Source: Candidatus Nitrotoga sp. M5 (lineage in GTDB: Bacteria > Pseudomonadota > Gammaproteobacteria > Burkholderiales > Gallionellaceae). Taken from it: a stretch of DNA of 37,993 bases. The notes under the pieces are model-generated. The model made no database searches and was not told the origin of the DNA. It saw only the letters and a program-made list of their open reading frames with translations. How positions within the stretch are numbered: the first letter of the stretch is position 1; each line of letters begins with the position of its first letter. Positions 17,572 through 27,921 of the stretch are shown here, piece by piece. Position numbers and translations under genes: made by a program. The stretch lies in the NCBI RefSeq assembly GCF_927904885.1, contig NZ_CAKMNW010000070.1, forward strand, positions 1-37,993, read 5' to 3'.

Positions 17572-18825
17572 ATGACCCAACACATTAAAGTGCCGCCTCA
17601 AGGCCAGAGAATTACCGTTAACAAAGACTGCACACTGAACGTGCCAGATCAGCCTATTATCCCCTTCATTGAGGGTGATGGCATAGGCGTGGACATCACC
17701 CCTGTTATGCGAAGCGTAGTGGATGAGGCAGTTTCCAAAGCCTACGATGGTAAACGCCAAATCGCATGGATGGAAGTATATGCCGGTGAAAAAGCGGTAA
17801 ATGTCTATGGCAACGATACATGGTTGCCCGATGAAACAGTAGAAGCAGTGCGCAACCATGTTGTGTCCATTAAAGGCCCACTCACCACCCCTACTTCCGG
17901 CGGCATGCGCTCACTCAATGTGGCGTTGCGTCAGCAACTCGACCTGTATGTATGCTTACGTCCAATTAGATGGTTCAAAGGTGTTCCTACTCCAGTGATA
18001 TCTCCAGAGAAAGTAGATATGGTGATTTTCCGTGAAAACACTGAAGACATTTATTCTGGTATCGAATGGGAAGCTGGATCGCCTGAAGCAAAAAAAATCA
18101 TCAAATTCTTACACGATGAAATGGGCGTGACGAAAATTCGTTTTCCAGAAACTTCTGCTATCGGCATCAAGCCGGTGTCTATCGAAGGCAGTGAACGTTT
18201 AATTCGTCGCGCCATCCAGTACGCTATAGATCATAAGCGCAAGTCCGTCACCCTGGTGCATAAGGGCAACATCATGAAGTTTACAGAAGGCGGCTTCAAG
18301 AAATGGGGCTACGAACTCGCCAAACGAGAATTCGGTGGGGTAGAAATCGACGGTGGGCCGTGGCTGAAACTGCCTGAAAAATATGGCGGTGGAGGTATCA
18401 TCATTAAAGACGTAATTGCCGATGCTTTTTTACAACAAATTTTATTGGAACCTTCAGAATCTGACGTTATTGCCACCTTGAATCTCAACGGCGACTATAT
18501 ATCTGATGCACTAGCGGCTGAAGTCGGTGGTATTGGTATCGCTCCGGGCGCGAACCTGTCTGATAGCATTGCCATATTTGAAGCTACTCACGGTACTGCA
18601 CCGAAATATGCTGGCAAAGATTTCGTAAATCCTGGTTCATTGGTTCTCTCAGCAGAGATGATGCTGCGCCATATAGGTTGGCCCGAAGCCGCCGATCTAA
18701 TCATCAAGGGCATGAATGGGGCAATTGCCGCCAAGACTGTCACCTATGATTTCGCACGGCTGACCCAAGGGGCACAACAAATATCGTGCTCTGCATTCGG
18801 TCAAGCAATAGTTAAAAGCATGTAA
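17572..18825 (+). CDS. icd: Isocitrate dehydrogenase, NADP-dependent
   Basis: Icd oxidatively decarboxylates isocitrate to 2-oxoglutarate in the TCA cycle. The 417 residues and the overall sequence match E. coli Icd. [13 protein letters not shown] holds Ser114, the residue equivalent to the Ser113 phosphorylated by the AceK kinase in E. coli; no aceK is seen here. Active-site segments are [27 protein letters not shown] and [22 protein letters not shown] has the Lys-Tyr pair that selects NADP over NAD. GGGGAGAG precedes the ATG at proper spacing. It is divergent from rluE. Confidence 0.97.
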   Translation: MTQHIKVPPQGQRITVNKDCTLNVPDQPIIPFIEGDGIGVDITPVMRSVVDEAVSKAYDGKRQIAWMEVYAGEKAVNVYGNDTWLPDETVEAVRNHVVSIKGPLTTPTSGGMRSLNVALRQQLDLYVCLRPIRWFKGVPTPVISPEKVDMVIFRENTEDIYSGIEWEAGSPEAKKIIKFLHDEMGVTKIRFPETSAIGIKPVSIEGSERLIRRAIQYAIDHKRKSVTLVHKGNIMKFTEGGFKKWGYELAKREFGGVEIDGGPWLKLPEKYGGGGIIIKDVIADAFLQQILLEPSESDVIATLNLNGDYISDALAAEVGGIGIAPGANLSDSIAIFEATHGTAPKYAGKDFVNPGSLVLSAEMMLRHIGWPEAADLIIKGMNGAIAAKTVTYDFARLTQGAQQISCSAFGQAIVKSM

Positions 18826-18834
18826 CTTACAGTA

Positions 18835-18895
18835 AGCTGATTGGGAAAGGATCAAGCGGGCATCTTGGCAAGTTACCCTCTAAAATCAATCAGCT
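18835..18895. repeat. Inverted repeat after icd
   Basis: AGCTGATTG at 18835-18843 is the exact complement of CAATCAGCT at 18887-18895, with 43 bases between. It follows the icd stop by nine bases. There is no T-tract, so its role as a terminator is uncertain. Confidence 0.35.
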
Positions 18896-18933
18896 GAAAA
18901 CGGTGTTTTTAACTTTAAGGTTCCAGAATAAAA

Positions 18934-21900
18934 GTGCACTCTCTCGTTTCATCCGTTGACATAGGCTCAGTTTTTCCGCCTGCATATCTAATGCGTGGGC
19001 GCCAATACTATCTTGAAAAAAAAATTTCGGCACTAGATATTAGCCGAAATGGCGACTTGGTTACCGCAATTGTCGCAGGATCAAACAATAATCACTATCA
19101 CGTCAATATCTTTCTGCAAGCGCAGCCGGGAGAACATGTGCTTGTCAACGGGAGATGCAGCTGCCCAGTAAACTACAACTGCAAGCATGTTGTAGCAACA
19201 CTGCTCAAAGCTCAAGCTGAATCCCCGCTTGTAGTTCCTGCGCCAGCTGACGATACATCACCAAATGTTACGAGCTTATCAGATGAAATTTCCAACTGGC
19301 TAGACGACGTGTCGCGCGCAGCCATACCGACACTAGGCCGCGATACCTTGCCAGGGAACGTGTTGCAGCGTTTGCTGTATGTCATAAAATTAAATGATAG
19401 CAAGCCTGCGGGAGTGGAGGTAACATTTTTTACTGCCAGATTGCTAAAGGCTGGGGGGTATGGGAAAAAAACCCTTCATAATTCCATAGCTAATATCGTT
19501 ATCGGCGCGACGCCATACTATTTTACCGAACGAGATCAAGAAATCATCACTGCATTAAATTTGTTGCGTGATACGGGCGGCTATTTAATTGGTGCACAGG
19601 GTGCTCGGTGGATGAAGGAAATGGTCGCCACCCGCAGGTGCTTCTGGGAAACACCTGACTCCATCCCACTGTCGCTTGGTGAAAAATACGTCACGCAACC
19701 TGCCTGGACCATTGACACGCAAGGCAACCAGCGGCTACAGATTGAAACAACACCACCGTCACTGGTGCTACCGTTTTCCCCCCCTTGGTATGTCAATGAA
19801 ACCGAATTGGTCTGTGGCGAATTGGATATCGGCTTGCCAGACGAAATTGCTTACGCTCTGGTTACTGCACCAACGATTCCATCAGCACTGGCTGGCCATA
19901 TCGGCAAGGAATTAACACGAAATCTGCCTGGTATAAAGCTTCAGCTGCCGCTGGTGCTGCAAGAAAGAAAGGTAAACGACCGACACCCTGCTCCGTGTTT
20001 ACGATTTTATACAGTAGCATTAAATCCGCCGCCTTTTTTGGGCTCGTTCTACGCTAAAGATGACCATGACGATGAGCCGAAAACACTCGACTTGGTGCGC
20101 CTTGAATTCGATTATGGTGGCGTGCGAATTGACGCCATGTCACTCGAGAAGTCAATAGCACTGCGTAGTGGTGATGAATTATTGCGCATCGACCGTGATG
20201 TCACCGCCGAAGAGAATTATTTAGCCGAGCTCACCAGCTTGGGGTTTTTTTTTGTTGATTTATCGATTTTTTCCGAATTACATAAAAAACACAATGGTTC
20301 TTTTATTCTGGGCGGGGATGACAAAGAGTGGATCAATTTTTGCCTTGTCAATCTGCCTGATCTGCGAGAATTTGGCTGGCAAATCGAAATGGAATCAAGT
20401 TTTAATTTTCGTTTCGCAGAAATTGAAGACTGGACCGCAACTATCAGTGAGGAGGCTGAGAACAACGACTGGTTCAGCCTGGCGCTGGACATTCAGGTAG
20501 ATGGGCTACCTGTCAACTTGCTACCCATATTGCTGGATTTGATTCGTCAGTTTCCAGAACAAATGAGCACTCAGGCACTAGCGCAGCTTAGCGCCGAAAA
20601 CATACCGCTCGTAGCACGTCTTGCTGATGGACGTTTGGTGACGTTACCGATTCCCCGTATACAAAATATTCTGTCTGTACTGGTGGAGCTTTTCGATAAG
20701 GATGCAGCGCATAATTTGCAGCGAATCGAGTTGTCTTCGGTTCAGGCGGGTCGCCTGGCAGAGATGCAAGAAATTGCGGGTTTGCGCTGGTTGGGCGGCG
20801 AGCGTTTACGTGAATTAGGACGCAAATTACGCGACTTCAATGGGATTCAGCCGGTTGCAGCGCCTACTGGCTTGAAGACCGATTTGAGAGGTTATCAACA
20901 AGAAGGGCTTAACTGGCTGCAGTTTCTGCGCGAATATGAACTGGCCGGCATTCTGGCCGACGATATGGGGCTAGGTAAAACCGTGCAAGCGTTAGCCCAT
21001 CTTCTGGTAGAAAAAGAATCCGGTCGTATGAACCTTCCTAGCCTGGTAGTCGCACCCACCAGCCTGATGTTCAACTGGCTGCGGGAGACAGAGCGTTTTG
21101 CGCCAGATTTACGCGTATTGGTATTGCAGGGACAATTGCGCAAGCAACATTTCGAATTTATCGGGGCTTATGACTTGGTGCTCACCACCTATCCCTTACT
21201 ACCACGCGACAAAGAGGTGTTGATTGGGCAAGAGTTTCATTTGCTAATCCTTGATGAAGCTCATATTATAAAAAATCCAAAGTCGCAAGCCACTCAGATT
21301 GTTCATCAGCTCAAAGCGCGCCACAGACTTGCGCTAACTGGCACGCCCTTGGAAAATCACCTAGGTGAATTGTGGTCGCTGTTTCATTTTTTACTACCAG
21401 GATTATTGGGCAATGATAAAAAGTTTCGTAAGTTGTTCCGCACGCCCATCGAAAAACAAGGTGATAACAGCCGACGCGCTGCACTTTCACGCCGCATCGC
21501 CCCATTTCTACTGCGCCGCACTAAAGCACAAGTAGCCAAAGAATTACCACCTAAAACAGAAATAATTCGCTCCTGCGCACTATCCGGCGCTCAGCGCGAC
21601 TTATACGAAACTATCCGAGTCGCCATGCACGAAAAAATTCGCATGGAAATTGATATGAAGGGCATGAGTCGCAGTCATATTATTATTCTTGACGCACTGC
21701 TTAAATTACGTCAAACCTGTTGCGACCCAAGGCTGCTTAAATTGCCTGCTGCTAAGCAGGTAACACATTCTGCAAAATTGGAGCTCCTAATGTCCTTACT
21801 GCCAGATATGGTCGAAGAGGGACGAAGCATTCTGTTGTTCTCTCAATTTACGTCTATGCTGGCATTAATTGAATTAGAACTTGTTAAATTTAATTTGCCC

Positions 21901-22284
21901 TATGTCAAACTTACCGGGAACACTCGCGATCGCGCCACACCCGTAAAACGTTTCCAAAATGGAGAGGTCCCAATTTTCCTGATCAGTCTCAAAGCGGGCG
22001 GTGTAGGGCTGAACCTCACCACCGCTGACACCGTAATTCATTACGATCCGTGGTGGAACCCTGCTGTAGAAAATCAGGCTACTGACCGCGCCCATCGCAT
22101 AGGCCAAGAAAACCCAGTTTTCGTCTATAAGCTGATAACTGAAAGCACGGTGGAAGAAAAAATTGTTGCAATGCAAGGAAAGAAACGTGTCTTGGCGCAA
22201 AGCATTCTCGATGAAAACGGAGAAGCTGTTGCTCCTCTTTCCACAGAAGAACTAGCAATGCTATTCGAGCCGTTGCAAACATAA
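18934..22284 (+). CDS. SWIM-domain SNF2-family DNA helicase/translocase
   Basis: SNF2 proteins use ATP to move along DNA and displace bound proteins. A SWIM zinc-binding motif is near the N-terminus (Cys75, Cys77, Cys83, His85). The ATPase core occupies the C-terminal half: Walker A DDMGLGKT (676-683), the helicase box DEAH (774-777), LTGTPLENHLGELWSLF, QFTSMLALIE, LKAGGVGLNLT and DRAHRIGQ. The middle region (about 100-640) resembles the SNF2-associated part of bacterial HepA-like proteins but has no motif I can name. The 1116-residue length is normal for stand-alone bacterial SWIM-SNF2 proteins. The start is GTG with a weak ribosome site. No methylase, nuclease or defence partner gene is adjacent, so a housekeeping role is more likely than a defence role. 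Confidence 0.92.
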   Translation: MHSLVSSVDIGSVFPPAYLMRGRQYYLEKKISALDISRNGDLVTAIVAGSNNNHYHVNIFLQAQPGEHVLVNGRCSCPVNYNCKHVVATLLKAQAESPLVVPAPADDTSPNVTSLSDEISNWLDDVSRAAIPTLGRDTLPGNVLQRLLYVIKLNDSKPAGVEVTFFTARLLKAGGYGKKTLHNSIANIVIGATPYYFTERDQEIITALNLLRDTGGYLIGAQGARWMKEMVATRRCFWETPDSIPLSLGEKYVTQPAWTIDTQGNQRLQIETTPPSLVLPFSPPWYVNETELVCGELDIGLPDEIAYALVTAPTIPSALAGHIGKELTRNLPGIKLQLPLVLQERKVNDRHPAPCLRFYTVALNPPPFLGSFYAKDDHDDEPKTLDLVRLEFDYGGVRIDAMSLEKSIALRSGDELLRIDRDVTAEENYLAELTSLGFFFVDLSIFSELHKKHNGSFILGGDDKEWINFCLVNLPDLREFGWQIEMESSFNFRFAEIEDWTATISEEAENNDWFSLALDIQVDGLPVNLLPILLDLIRQFPEQMSTQALAQLSAENIPLVARLADGRLVTLPIPRIQNILSVLVELFDKDAAHNLQRIELSSVQAGRLAEMQEIAGLRWLGGERLRELGRKLRDFNGIQPVAAPTGLKTDLRGYQQEGLNWLQFLREYELAGILADDMGLGKTVQALAHLLVEKESGRMNLPSLVVAPTSLMFNWLRETERFAPDLRVLVLQGQLRKQHFEFIGAYDLVLTTYPLLPRDKEVLIGQEFHLLILDEAHIIKNPKSQATQIVHQLKARHRLALTGTPLENHLGELWSLFHFLLPGLLGNDKKFRKLFRTPIEKQGDNSRRAALSRRIAPFLLRRTKAQVAKELPPKTEIIRSCALSGAQRDLYETIRVAMHEKIRMEIDMKGMSRSHIIILDALLKLRQTCCDPRLLKLPAAKQVTHSAKLELLMSLLPDMVEEGRSILLFSQFTSMLALIELELVKFNLPYVKLTGNTRDRATPVKRFQNGEVPIFLISLKAGGVGLNLTTADTVIHYDPWWNPAVENQATDRAHRIGQENPVFVYKLITESTVEEKIVAMQGKKRVLAQSILDENGEAVAPLSTEELAMLFEPLQT

Positions 22285-22293
22285 AAGAGTCAA

Positions 22294-22364
22294 CCATCAA
22301 ATAGATTGAGCAGAGCATCCGAATTCAGGACCTCACAAGTGTGACAAATCACACTATTTGATGG
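22294..22364. repeat. Nested perfect inverted repeats downstream of the SNF2 gene
   Basis: CCATCAAATAG at 22294-22304 pairs exactly with CTATTTGATGG at 22354-22364. Inside it, AGTGTGA (22338-22344) pairs with TCACACT (22349-22355) around a four-base loop. This could fold into a stem at the end of the SNF2 transcript. No T-tract follows. Confidence 0.4.
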
Positions 22365-22420
22365 GAAAACTATAGGCTTTGTGCTTCACCATAGATCTTA
22401 TCAGGCAATTGAAATTAATG

Positions 22421-22449
22421 AAAAAAGCCCGCTTAAGCGAGCTTTTTTC
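22421..22449 (-). terminator. Rho-independent terminator of the cspA-like gene
   Basis: On the minus strand a stem GAAAAAAGCTCGC pairs through a TTAA loop with GCGGGCTTTTTTC (one GC/AT-type mismatch), ending in a T6 run, 17 bases after the stop of the cold-shock gene. The A-run and T-run on both sides make it potentially bidirectional, so it can also stop transcripts from the SNF2 gene. Confidence 0.85.
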
Positions 22450-22465
22450 AAATCAAGAACCTAAC

Positions 22466-22669
22466 TTAAGGAGCCTGAATATTGGCAGCCTGCTTACCTT
22501 TAGGACCTTGAACAATATCAAAAGTAACTTGTTGGCCTTCTTTAAGAGACTTAAAGCCACTCATAGTAATTGCGGAAAAATGTGCGAATAAATCTTCGCT
22601 ACCATCATCCGGAGTTATAAAACCATATCCTTTTGCGTCATTGAACCATTTTACTGTACCGTTCGCCAT
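22466..22669 (-). CDS. cspA: Cold-shock protein, CspA family
   Basis: The 67-residue protein is a single cold-shock domain that binds single-stranded nucleic acids and acts as an RNA chaperone. The RNA-binding motifs are both present: KGYGFITP (RNP1) and DLFAHFS (RNP2). The start [14 protein letters not shown] is typical. AAGGAAG precedes the ATG. The gene has its own terminator downstream and a hairpin with a T-run in its leader. Its location next to clpS-clpA is common in betaproteobacteria. Which Csp paralogue it is cannot be told from the sequence. Confidence 0.95.
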   Translation of the reverse strand: MANGTVKWFNDAKGYGFITPDDGSEDLFAHFSAITMSGFKSLKEGQQVTFDIVQGPKGKQAANIQAP

Positions 22670-22686
22670 GTCATACTTCCTTAACT

Positions 22687-22707
22687 AAAAAACCGGGAGG
22701 ATTCCCG
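22687..22707 (-). promoter_or_regulatory. Terminator-like hairpin in the cspA leader
   Basis: On the minus strand, CGGGA-ATCC-TCCCG is followed by GTTTTTT, just 18 bases before the ATG and directly upstream of the AAGGAAG ribosome site. Its place inside the presumed 5' leader suggests attenuation or a temperature-sensitive fold. That is inference; the stem has only five pairs. Confidence 0.4.
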
Positions 22708-22902
22708 TTAAAACTGTTTGAATTCAAAGATCGTACATGGCAAAACCAGTACTGTAGGTAACTTGCATTCAAACACCCATGCACTTTTTACTCTTATTTG
22801 GACGATTTCGTCAAGACTTATGCACTATATTTTCAGAAGTACTTGAAAAAACCTCATGAATCACCGAACATAACGTTATACATAAATGTAACAATTACAA
22901 CT

Positions 22903-23211
22903 ATGGCAACCAAATATGAAAACACATCTATACTGAAACCAGAGCGGAGTAAGATTAAACCGCCAAAACCATATAAAGTACTGTTATTTAACGATGAATA
23001 CACAACAATGGATTTTGTCATCGAAGTTTTGCAAACATTTTTTTCGATGAACCGAGAACGCGCCATTCAATTGATGCTCAAAGTACACCATGAAGGATTG
23101 GCAATATGTGGTGTGTATACTAAAGATATTGCAGAAACGAAGGTGGCACAGGTATCGGCATTTGCCAAACAGCACGGACATCCGCTACGATGTGACTCAG
23201 AGGAAACCTAA
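22903..23211 (+). CDS. clpS: ATP-dependent Clp protease adaptor ClpS
   Basis: ClpS binds N-degron substrates and delivers them to ClpA-ClpP. The ATG at 22903 gives MATKYENTS and a 102-residue product of standard length; an in-frame upstream ATG at 22798 would add 35 residues of no known role. The adaptor domain is clear: KPYKVLLFNDEYTTMDFVIE, FSMNRERAIQLMLKVHHEG and GVYTKDIAETKVAQV. DEYTTMDF holds the residues that line the N-degron pocket. No good ribosome site is visible. The stop lies two bases before the clpA start, so the pair is co-translated. Confidence 0.93.
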   Translation: MATKYENTSILKPERSKIKPPKPYKVLLFNDEYTTMDFVIEVLQTFFSMNRERAIQLMLKVHHEGLAICGVYTKDIAETKVAQVSAFAKQHGHPLRCDSEET

Positions 23212-23213
23212 TT

Positions 23214-25466
23214 ATGATCGCGCAAGAACTTGAAATTAGCCTACACTTGGCATTCGTAGAAGCACGTCAGAAACGCTTCCAATTTATCACGGTGGAGCAC
23301 CTGCTACTTGCTATGCTGGATAACTCTTCTGCGGCACACGTATTGCGCGCTTGCGGGGCAGATATTGAAGAGTTGCGCGCAGTATTAACCGACTTTATTA
23401 CTACCCATACACCAATCGCGCCCGGTACCAGCGAAGTAGACACACAGCCCACTGTCGGCTTCCAGCGAGTCATCCAACGTGCCATCTTACACGTGCAATC
23501 ATCTAACAAAAAAGAAGTTTCCGGCGCCAACATTCTGGTTGCTTTGTTTAGTGAAAAAGATTCCCATGCTGTATTTTTCCTGAATCAACGCGCCATCGCC
23601 AGGCTGGATGTCGCAAACTATATTGCCCATGGAATCGAAAAAACGGATCAATCAAGTACCCAGAAATCAGCAGATACTGAAATGGAGCAAGAGCCAAACC
23701 AGAAGAGCGCCCTGTTCGACTATACGATTGATCTCAACGCCCAAGCATTGGATGGGAAAATCGATCCACTAATCGGACGAGAAACCGAGTTGACGCGAGT
23801 TATTCAAACCTTGTGCCGCCGTCGTAAAAACAATCCACTACTAGTCGGTGAGGCTGGTGTAGGCAAAACGGCTATCGCCGAAGGCTTAGCGCGCCGGATC
23901 AATGAAAACAACGTTCCGGAAATTCTCAAAAATGCTCATATCTATTCTTTAGACATGGGTGCACTACTGGCTGGCACTAAATATCGCGGTGACTTTGAGC
24001 AACGTTTGAAGGCAGTACTCAAAGAATTAGCCGATGAGCCTCATGCCATTCTGTTTATCGACGAAATACATACCCTAATAGGAGCAGGCGCAGCCTCGGG
24101 TGGCACCATGGATGCTTCCAGCTTACTCAAGCCAGCACTTTCAAATGGCTCGCTTAAGTGTATTGGCGCTACTACCTATCAAGAATATCGCGGCATTTTC
24201 GAGAAAGATCATGCGCTATCGCGCCGTTTCCAAAAAGTGGATGTGTCAGAGCCATCAGTTGAGCAGACTGTTGAGATTCTTAAAGGGTTAAAGTCTCGCT
24301 TCGAAATTCATCACGGTATCAAATACAGCTCCGCTGCACTCACCAGTGCGGCCGAGCTTTCAGCGCGTTTTATCAATGACAGGCATCTTCCTGACAAAGC
24401 AATTGACGTGATAGATGAAGCGGGTGCTGCACAACGCATATTGCCAAAATCAAAGCAGAAAAAGCTTATCGGCAAGAATGAAATCGAGGAAATCATTGCC
24501 AAGATTGCGCGCGTACCCTCACGTACCGTTTCTTCTGATGATCGCAATCTGTTGAAAACACTAGATCGCGACCTCAAGACCGTAGTGTTCGGCCAAGATG
24601 CCGCCATTGACGTGCTAGCACGTGCCATGAAAATGTCTCGGAGTGGCTTGGGCAATCCTCAAAAACCGATTGGCAGCTTTTTATTTTCTGGCCCTACCGG
24701 TGTGGGCAAAACCGAAGTAGCCCGTCAACTTGCCTTTTCAATGGGCATGCCACTTCACCGCTTTGACATGTCTGAATATATGGAACGACATGCCGTGTCC
24801 CGCCTTATTGGGGCGCCACCGGGCTATGTTGGTTTCGATCAGGGCGGCTTACTCACCGAAGCAATCAACAAGCAGCCTCATTGTGTGTTGCTACTAGACG
24901 AAATCGAGAAGGCGCATCCGGATATATTTAATATTCTTCTACAAGTGATGGATCACGGTACTCTCACTGACAACAACGGGCGCAAAGCGGATTTCCGAAA
25001 TGTGGTTATTATTATGACCACCAATGCGGGTGCCGATGCCTTAAGCAAGGTACAAATAGGTTTCACCAAGAGCGGAGTGAGCGGAGACGAAGCGGCCGAA
25101 ATCAAGCGGCTATTCACCCCAGAATTCCGTAACCGATTGGACGCTACTATTTCCTTCGCAGCATTGAATAAAGAAGTCATTTTACGCGTTGTAGACAAGT
25201 TCTTGATGCAGCTCGAGGGACAACTACACGAGAAAAAAGTTGAAGTCATCTTCACCGATGCACTCAAAGATTTCCTCGCCAAAGACGGCTTCGATCCGCT
25301 AATGGGCGCCCGCCCGATGGCGCGTTTGATTCAAGACACCATACGTAGCGCACTAGCAGACGAATTATTGTTTGGGAAGCTATCTAATGGCGGCAAAGTG
25401 ATCGTCACGGTAGATAAGGACGATAAGGTGCAACTAGAGTTTACTGAAGAAGTGGCTGTTGCTTAA
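23214..25466 (+). CDS. clpA: ATP-dependent Clp protease ATPase subunit ClpA
   Basis: ClpA unfolds proteins and feeds them to ClpP. The 750-residue protein has an N-terminal Clp repeat domain (1-140) that docks ClpS, then two AAA+ modules. Module 1 has Walker A GEAGVGKT (212-219) and Walker [20 protein letters not shown]. Module 2 has Walker A GPTGVGKT (493-500) and [13 protein letters not shown]. The ClpP-binding loop reads IGF (615-617), where E. coli ClpA has IGL. This, and the clpS partner, separate it from ClpB and ClpC. No clpP lies in the window. Confidence 0.96.
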   Translation: MIAQELEISLHLAFVEARQKRFQFITVEHLLLAMLDNSSAAHVLRACGADIEELRAVLTDFITTHTPIAPGTSEVDTQPTVGFQRVIQRAILHVQSSNKKEVSGANILVALFSEKDSHAVFFLNQRAIARLDVANYIAHGIEKTDQSSTQKSADTEMEQEPNQKSALFDYTIDLNAQALDGKIDPLIGRETELTRVIQTLCRRRKNNPLLVGEAGVGKTAIAEGLARRINENNVPEILKNAHIYSLDMGALLAGTKYRGDFEQRLKAVLKELADEPHAILFIDEIHTLIGAGAASGGTMDASSLLKPALSNGSLKCIGATTYQEYRGIFEKDHALSRRFQKVDVSEPSVEQTVEILKGLKSRFEIHHGIKYSSAALTSAAELSARFINDRHLPDKAIDVIDEAGAAQRILPKSKQKKLIGKNEIEEIIAKIARVPSRTVSSDDRNLLKTLDRDLKTVVFGQDAAIDVLARAMKMSRSGLGNPQKPIGSFLFSGPTGVGKTEVARQLAFSMGMPLHRFDMSEYMERHAVSRLIGAPPGYVGFDQGGLLTEAINKQPHCVLLLDEIEKAHPDIFNILLQVMDHGTLTDNNGRKADFRNVVIIMTTNAGADALSKVQIGFTKSGVSGDEAAEIKRLFTPEFRNRLDATISFAALNKEVILRVVDKFLMQLEGQLHEKKVEVIFTDALKDFLAKDGFDPLMGARPMARLIQDTIRSALADELLFGKLSNGGKVIVTVDKDDKVQLEFTEEVAVA

Positions 25467-25663
25467 TTTAATTTCCTTACTTCACCTTAACAATTCATTA
25501 ATACGCCAAACACCGTCACAGTATTTTGTACTATATAACTCATATTGAGTGGCGGTGTAGTAATTCGTACCCCCCACTTAAGAAACATTAGTGAGTGTGC
25601 GATTAATCAGAATTGGCAGGAAAATATTCGATATTGCCGATATGCAGGATATTAAAGTACAAA
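25467..25663. other. Spacer after clpA
   Basis: Nothing recognisable as a gene. With the MITE-like element that follows, and the bases to 25958, it makes a gene-free stretch of about 490 bases between the convergent clpA and HDOD genes. Confidence 0.4.
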
Positions 25664-25836
25664 GCGCCTCTAAAAATTCCTTTTTTATGCAAAATCAGGC
25701 ACGAGTTATAAATTATAGCCCCGCATATAGTTGATATGCAGGAAATAAATTTTTTTCGAGTAACGCAGTATTGTGACGCAACGCAGGCAAGCTACAAAGC
25801 AGCTACTCGCTAAATTGCGATTTTTAGAGGTGTCCT
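25664..25836. mobile_element. MITE-like element, family 1 (copy A)
   Basis: The left end is GCGCCTCTAAAAATT and the right end TTTTTAGAGGTGTCCT, near-complements of each other. The core shares GCATATAGTTGATATGCAGG and GTAACGCAGTATTGTGACG with the copies at 33289-33461 and 36114-36290. The right arm carries a segment (GGCAAGCTACAAAGCAGC) that is the reverse of the left arm of those copies, so the arms are rearranged. There is no coding capacity. Confidence 0.65.
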
Positions 25837-25958
25837 ACAGATATTTGAACTGACGCTTTCTTGAAGATTTAATCAATACTATGTTCGCGTAACTAAAAGA
25901 AGCTAGCAATTATCCTTCCAACGATTGGACTAATTTTTTGCAAGTCGCAGGGAAAAGA

Positions 25959-27866
25959 TTAATTCCAAACAGTGCAGTTACGCCCTATTTCTTTAGCTTT
26001 ATACAACCGCTTATCAGCAAGTTGCAATAACATTTCAGCATTTAACAATGCTGGAGATTTACTGGCCACCCCAATGCTAACAGTGACTTTTGTATCCAAG
26101 TGAATAACTTTCGCAGCTACATTCAGGCGTAGTCTTTCTGCATACTGATAGATCTGGTCCGTTTGTGCGTCTGGACAAATCACTAAAAACTCTTCTCCAC
26201 CAAAGCGGCACACCATATCCTGTTTGCGTGCAGATACACGTAAAATTTGCGCCACCTGTTTCAGCACATCATCCCCTACTTTGTGGCCATAAGTATCGTT
26301 AACCTTCTTAAAGAAATCTACATCTACCATCATGCAAGAAAACGGACGGCCACTGCGTTCTGCCATTGCCCACTGTTGCTCAAGATGGTCATTCGCATGA
26401 CGACGATTGGGCAAGCTTGTAAGTACATCAGTAAGCGCCATTTGTTGTAACCTTTGGTTTGATGCCGCCAACTGCGCTGCTACTACACGTAACTGCTTAT
26501 AATCAAGCTCCCGTTCATCCTGTAACTGAACCATGCGCTGAATAGCAAACAACCTCGCACCTAGCGCTTTCGAATTAACAGGTTTGATTAAGTAGTCGGA
26601 GGCTCCAACCTCAAATATTTCTTCAATCCTATCCGAACTTTCTTGATTCATCATGACGAATACAGTGACATTTCGCCATAACTCATTACTTCTAAGCGCC
26701 TTACAAAATTCGATGCCATTCATTTTAGGCATGTGCCAGTCTGTAATGATAAGTTGAGGTATGAATTTATCGAGCATACTTACCGCTTCGACTCCATTTT
26801 CTGCAGTAGCAACTGCATGTCCAGCCTTGGTCAGCAATCGTTTCAAAACCGATGTCGTTGCATAATCATCCTCCACTACCAGAATTCGCAATGCATAGCT
26901 TGCCCCGAGACTAATCTCTGGCACCCCATCATCCAACGTTTCCAGCTCGGATGGCGGTGCGTTTTGCAACATCTCCTTGAAAAGGGGTATCTCTGTCGAA
27001 CGAATGCCGAACAATTTGCTCCATTCACGCCATTCTTGCACCGTCCTATCGCATAACTCAGTAAAGACATCCACCTCCAAACCCAGCCTGGCAGCGGTTC
27101 TAATCAATTTTGGCACCATTTCGTGCCGTTGTTGCCCATGCGATAGACACGTTTTGGAAAGATAATTTGCGATATGTAAGATATTCAGAATATGCCAGTG
27201 GCGATTGCCTTCGGTAAGATCAGATAGAGCTGGATTTTCGTGATGTAAAACGGCCAGCTGGAATGATTGTGGCAGACCCCAGTCCGCTAACATCTCTTTA
27301 GTAAGCTGATTGTGATCCAGCCCGAATTCAGTACGTTCAAGATCGATTAATGAAGTACCGGAGTCTACCGCTCTGGCCTTTTCAAGAATATGAGAATACT
27401 CTTGAGGGTATGCTGTTGCTAGACCCAGGGAGCCAACTTGACTCAGTAAGCCTAGTATAAATATTTCCTCCGTAGCGCCCATGCTACGACCTTCTACAAA
27501 GTTTTTAGCAGCAATTGCTGTCAACAAGGATTGCGACCAAAAATTTTGGTAATCAAATTTTTGGCAGGCTCCATCGCGGCCCCCTTCTACTAGCGACAAA
27601 CCCAACACCATATTACGTACAATACTCAAACCTAATGACATGACCGCATCTGCTATAGATACAATAGGTCTTGTCTGGTAGGACATAAGCACATTGGCCA
27701 TCTTGATTAACCGACCTGACAATGCCGGGTCGGTTTTTAACGCGTGTGCAATCTCCCGAGTTGTTACATCTTCTTTCAAGGTAAGCTGAATTATTTTCAG
27801 CGCTAAACCTTTAGGAGATGGCAACTGATTTTTTGCCTTGAGTGTTTCAAAGACAGCGTTAACCAT
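25959..27866 (-). CDS. HDOD-REC-GGDEF signalling protein (putative diguanylate cyclase)
   Basis: The 635-residue protein joins three signalling domains. An HDOD domain is at about 15-215 (PSPKGLALKIIQLT, KTDPALSGRLIKMAN, VLHHENP). A response-regulator receiver follows at about 326-445, with phospho-acceptor Asp376 in IITDWHMPKMNG and Lys428 in YLIKPV. A GGDEF domain is at 475-635 with active-site GGEEF (556-560) and an RKQD inhibitory site (547-550) five residues upstream, so it probably makes c-di-GMP and is product-inhibited. No sensor kinase gene is adjacent, so the phosphate donor is unknown. The start lies 55 bases after dedA on the same strand. No strong ribosome site was seen. Confidence 0.92.
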   Translation of the reverse strand: MVNAVFETLKAKNQLPSPKGLALKIIQLTLKEDVTTREIAHALKTDPALSGRLIKMANVLMSYQTRPIVSIADAVMSLGLSIVRNMVLGLSLVEGGRDGACQKFDYQNFWSQSLLTAIAAKNFVEGRSMGATEEIFILGLLSQVGSLGLATAYPQEYSHILEKARAVDSGTSLIDLERTEFGLDHNQLTKEMLADWGLPQSFQLAVLHHENPALSDLTEGNRHWHILNILHIANYLSKTCLSHGQQRHEMVPKLIRTAARLGLEVDVFTELCDRTVQEWREWSKLFGIRSTEIPLFKEMLQNAPPSELETLDDGVPEISLGASYALRILVVEDDYATTSVLKRLLTKAGHAVATAENGVEAVSMLDKFIPQLIITDWHMPKMNGIEFCKALRSNELWRNVTVFVMMNQESSDRIEEIFEVGASDYLIKPVNSKALGARLFAIQRMVQLQDERELDYKQLRVVAAQLAASNQRLQQMALTDVLTSLPNRRHANDHLEQQWAMAERSGRPFSCMMVDVDFFKKVNDTYGHKVGDDVLKQVAQILRVSARKQDMVCRFGGEEFLVICPDAQTDQIYQYAERLRLNVAAKVIHLDTKVTVSIGVASKSPALLNAEMLLQLADKRLYKAKEIGRNCTVWN

Positions 27867-27921
27867 AGTTTAATTCACTATTAATCTGGCCAAATATAAC
27901 TTCCAATGCAATATTTTCAGC

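Noticed and set aside
18934..22284. SNF2 helicase as part of a phage-defence system
   Set aside because: Neighbours are icd, cspA, clpS and clpA. No methylase, nuclease or PLD partner is adjacent, so there is no support for a defence island here.
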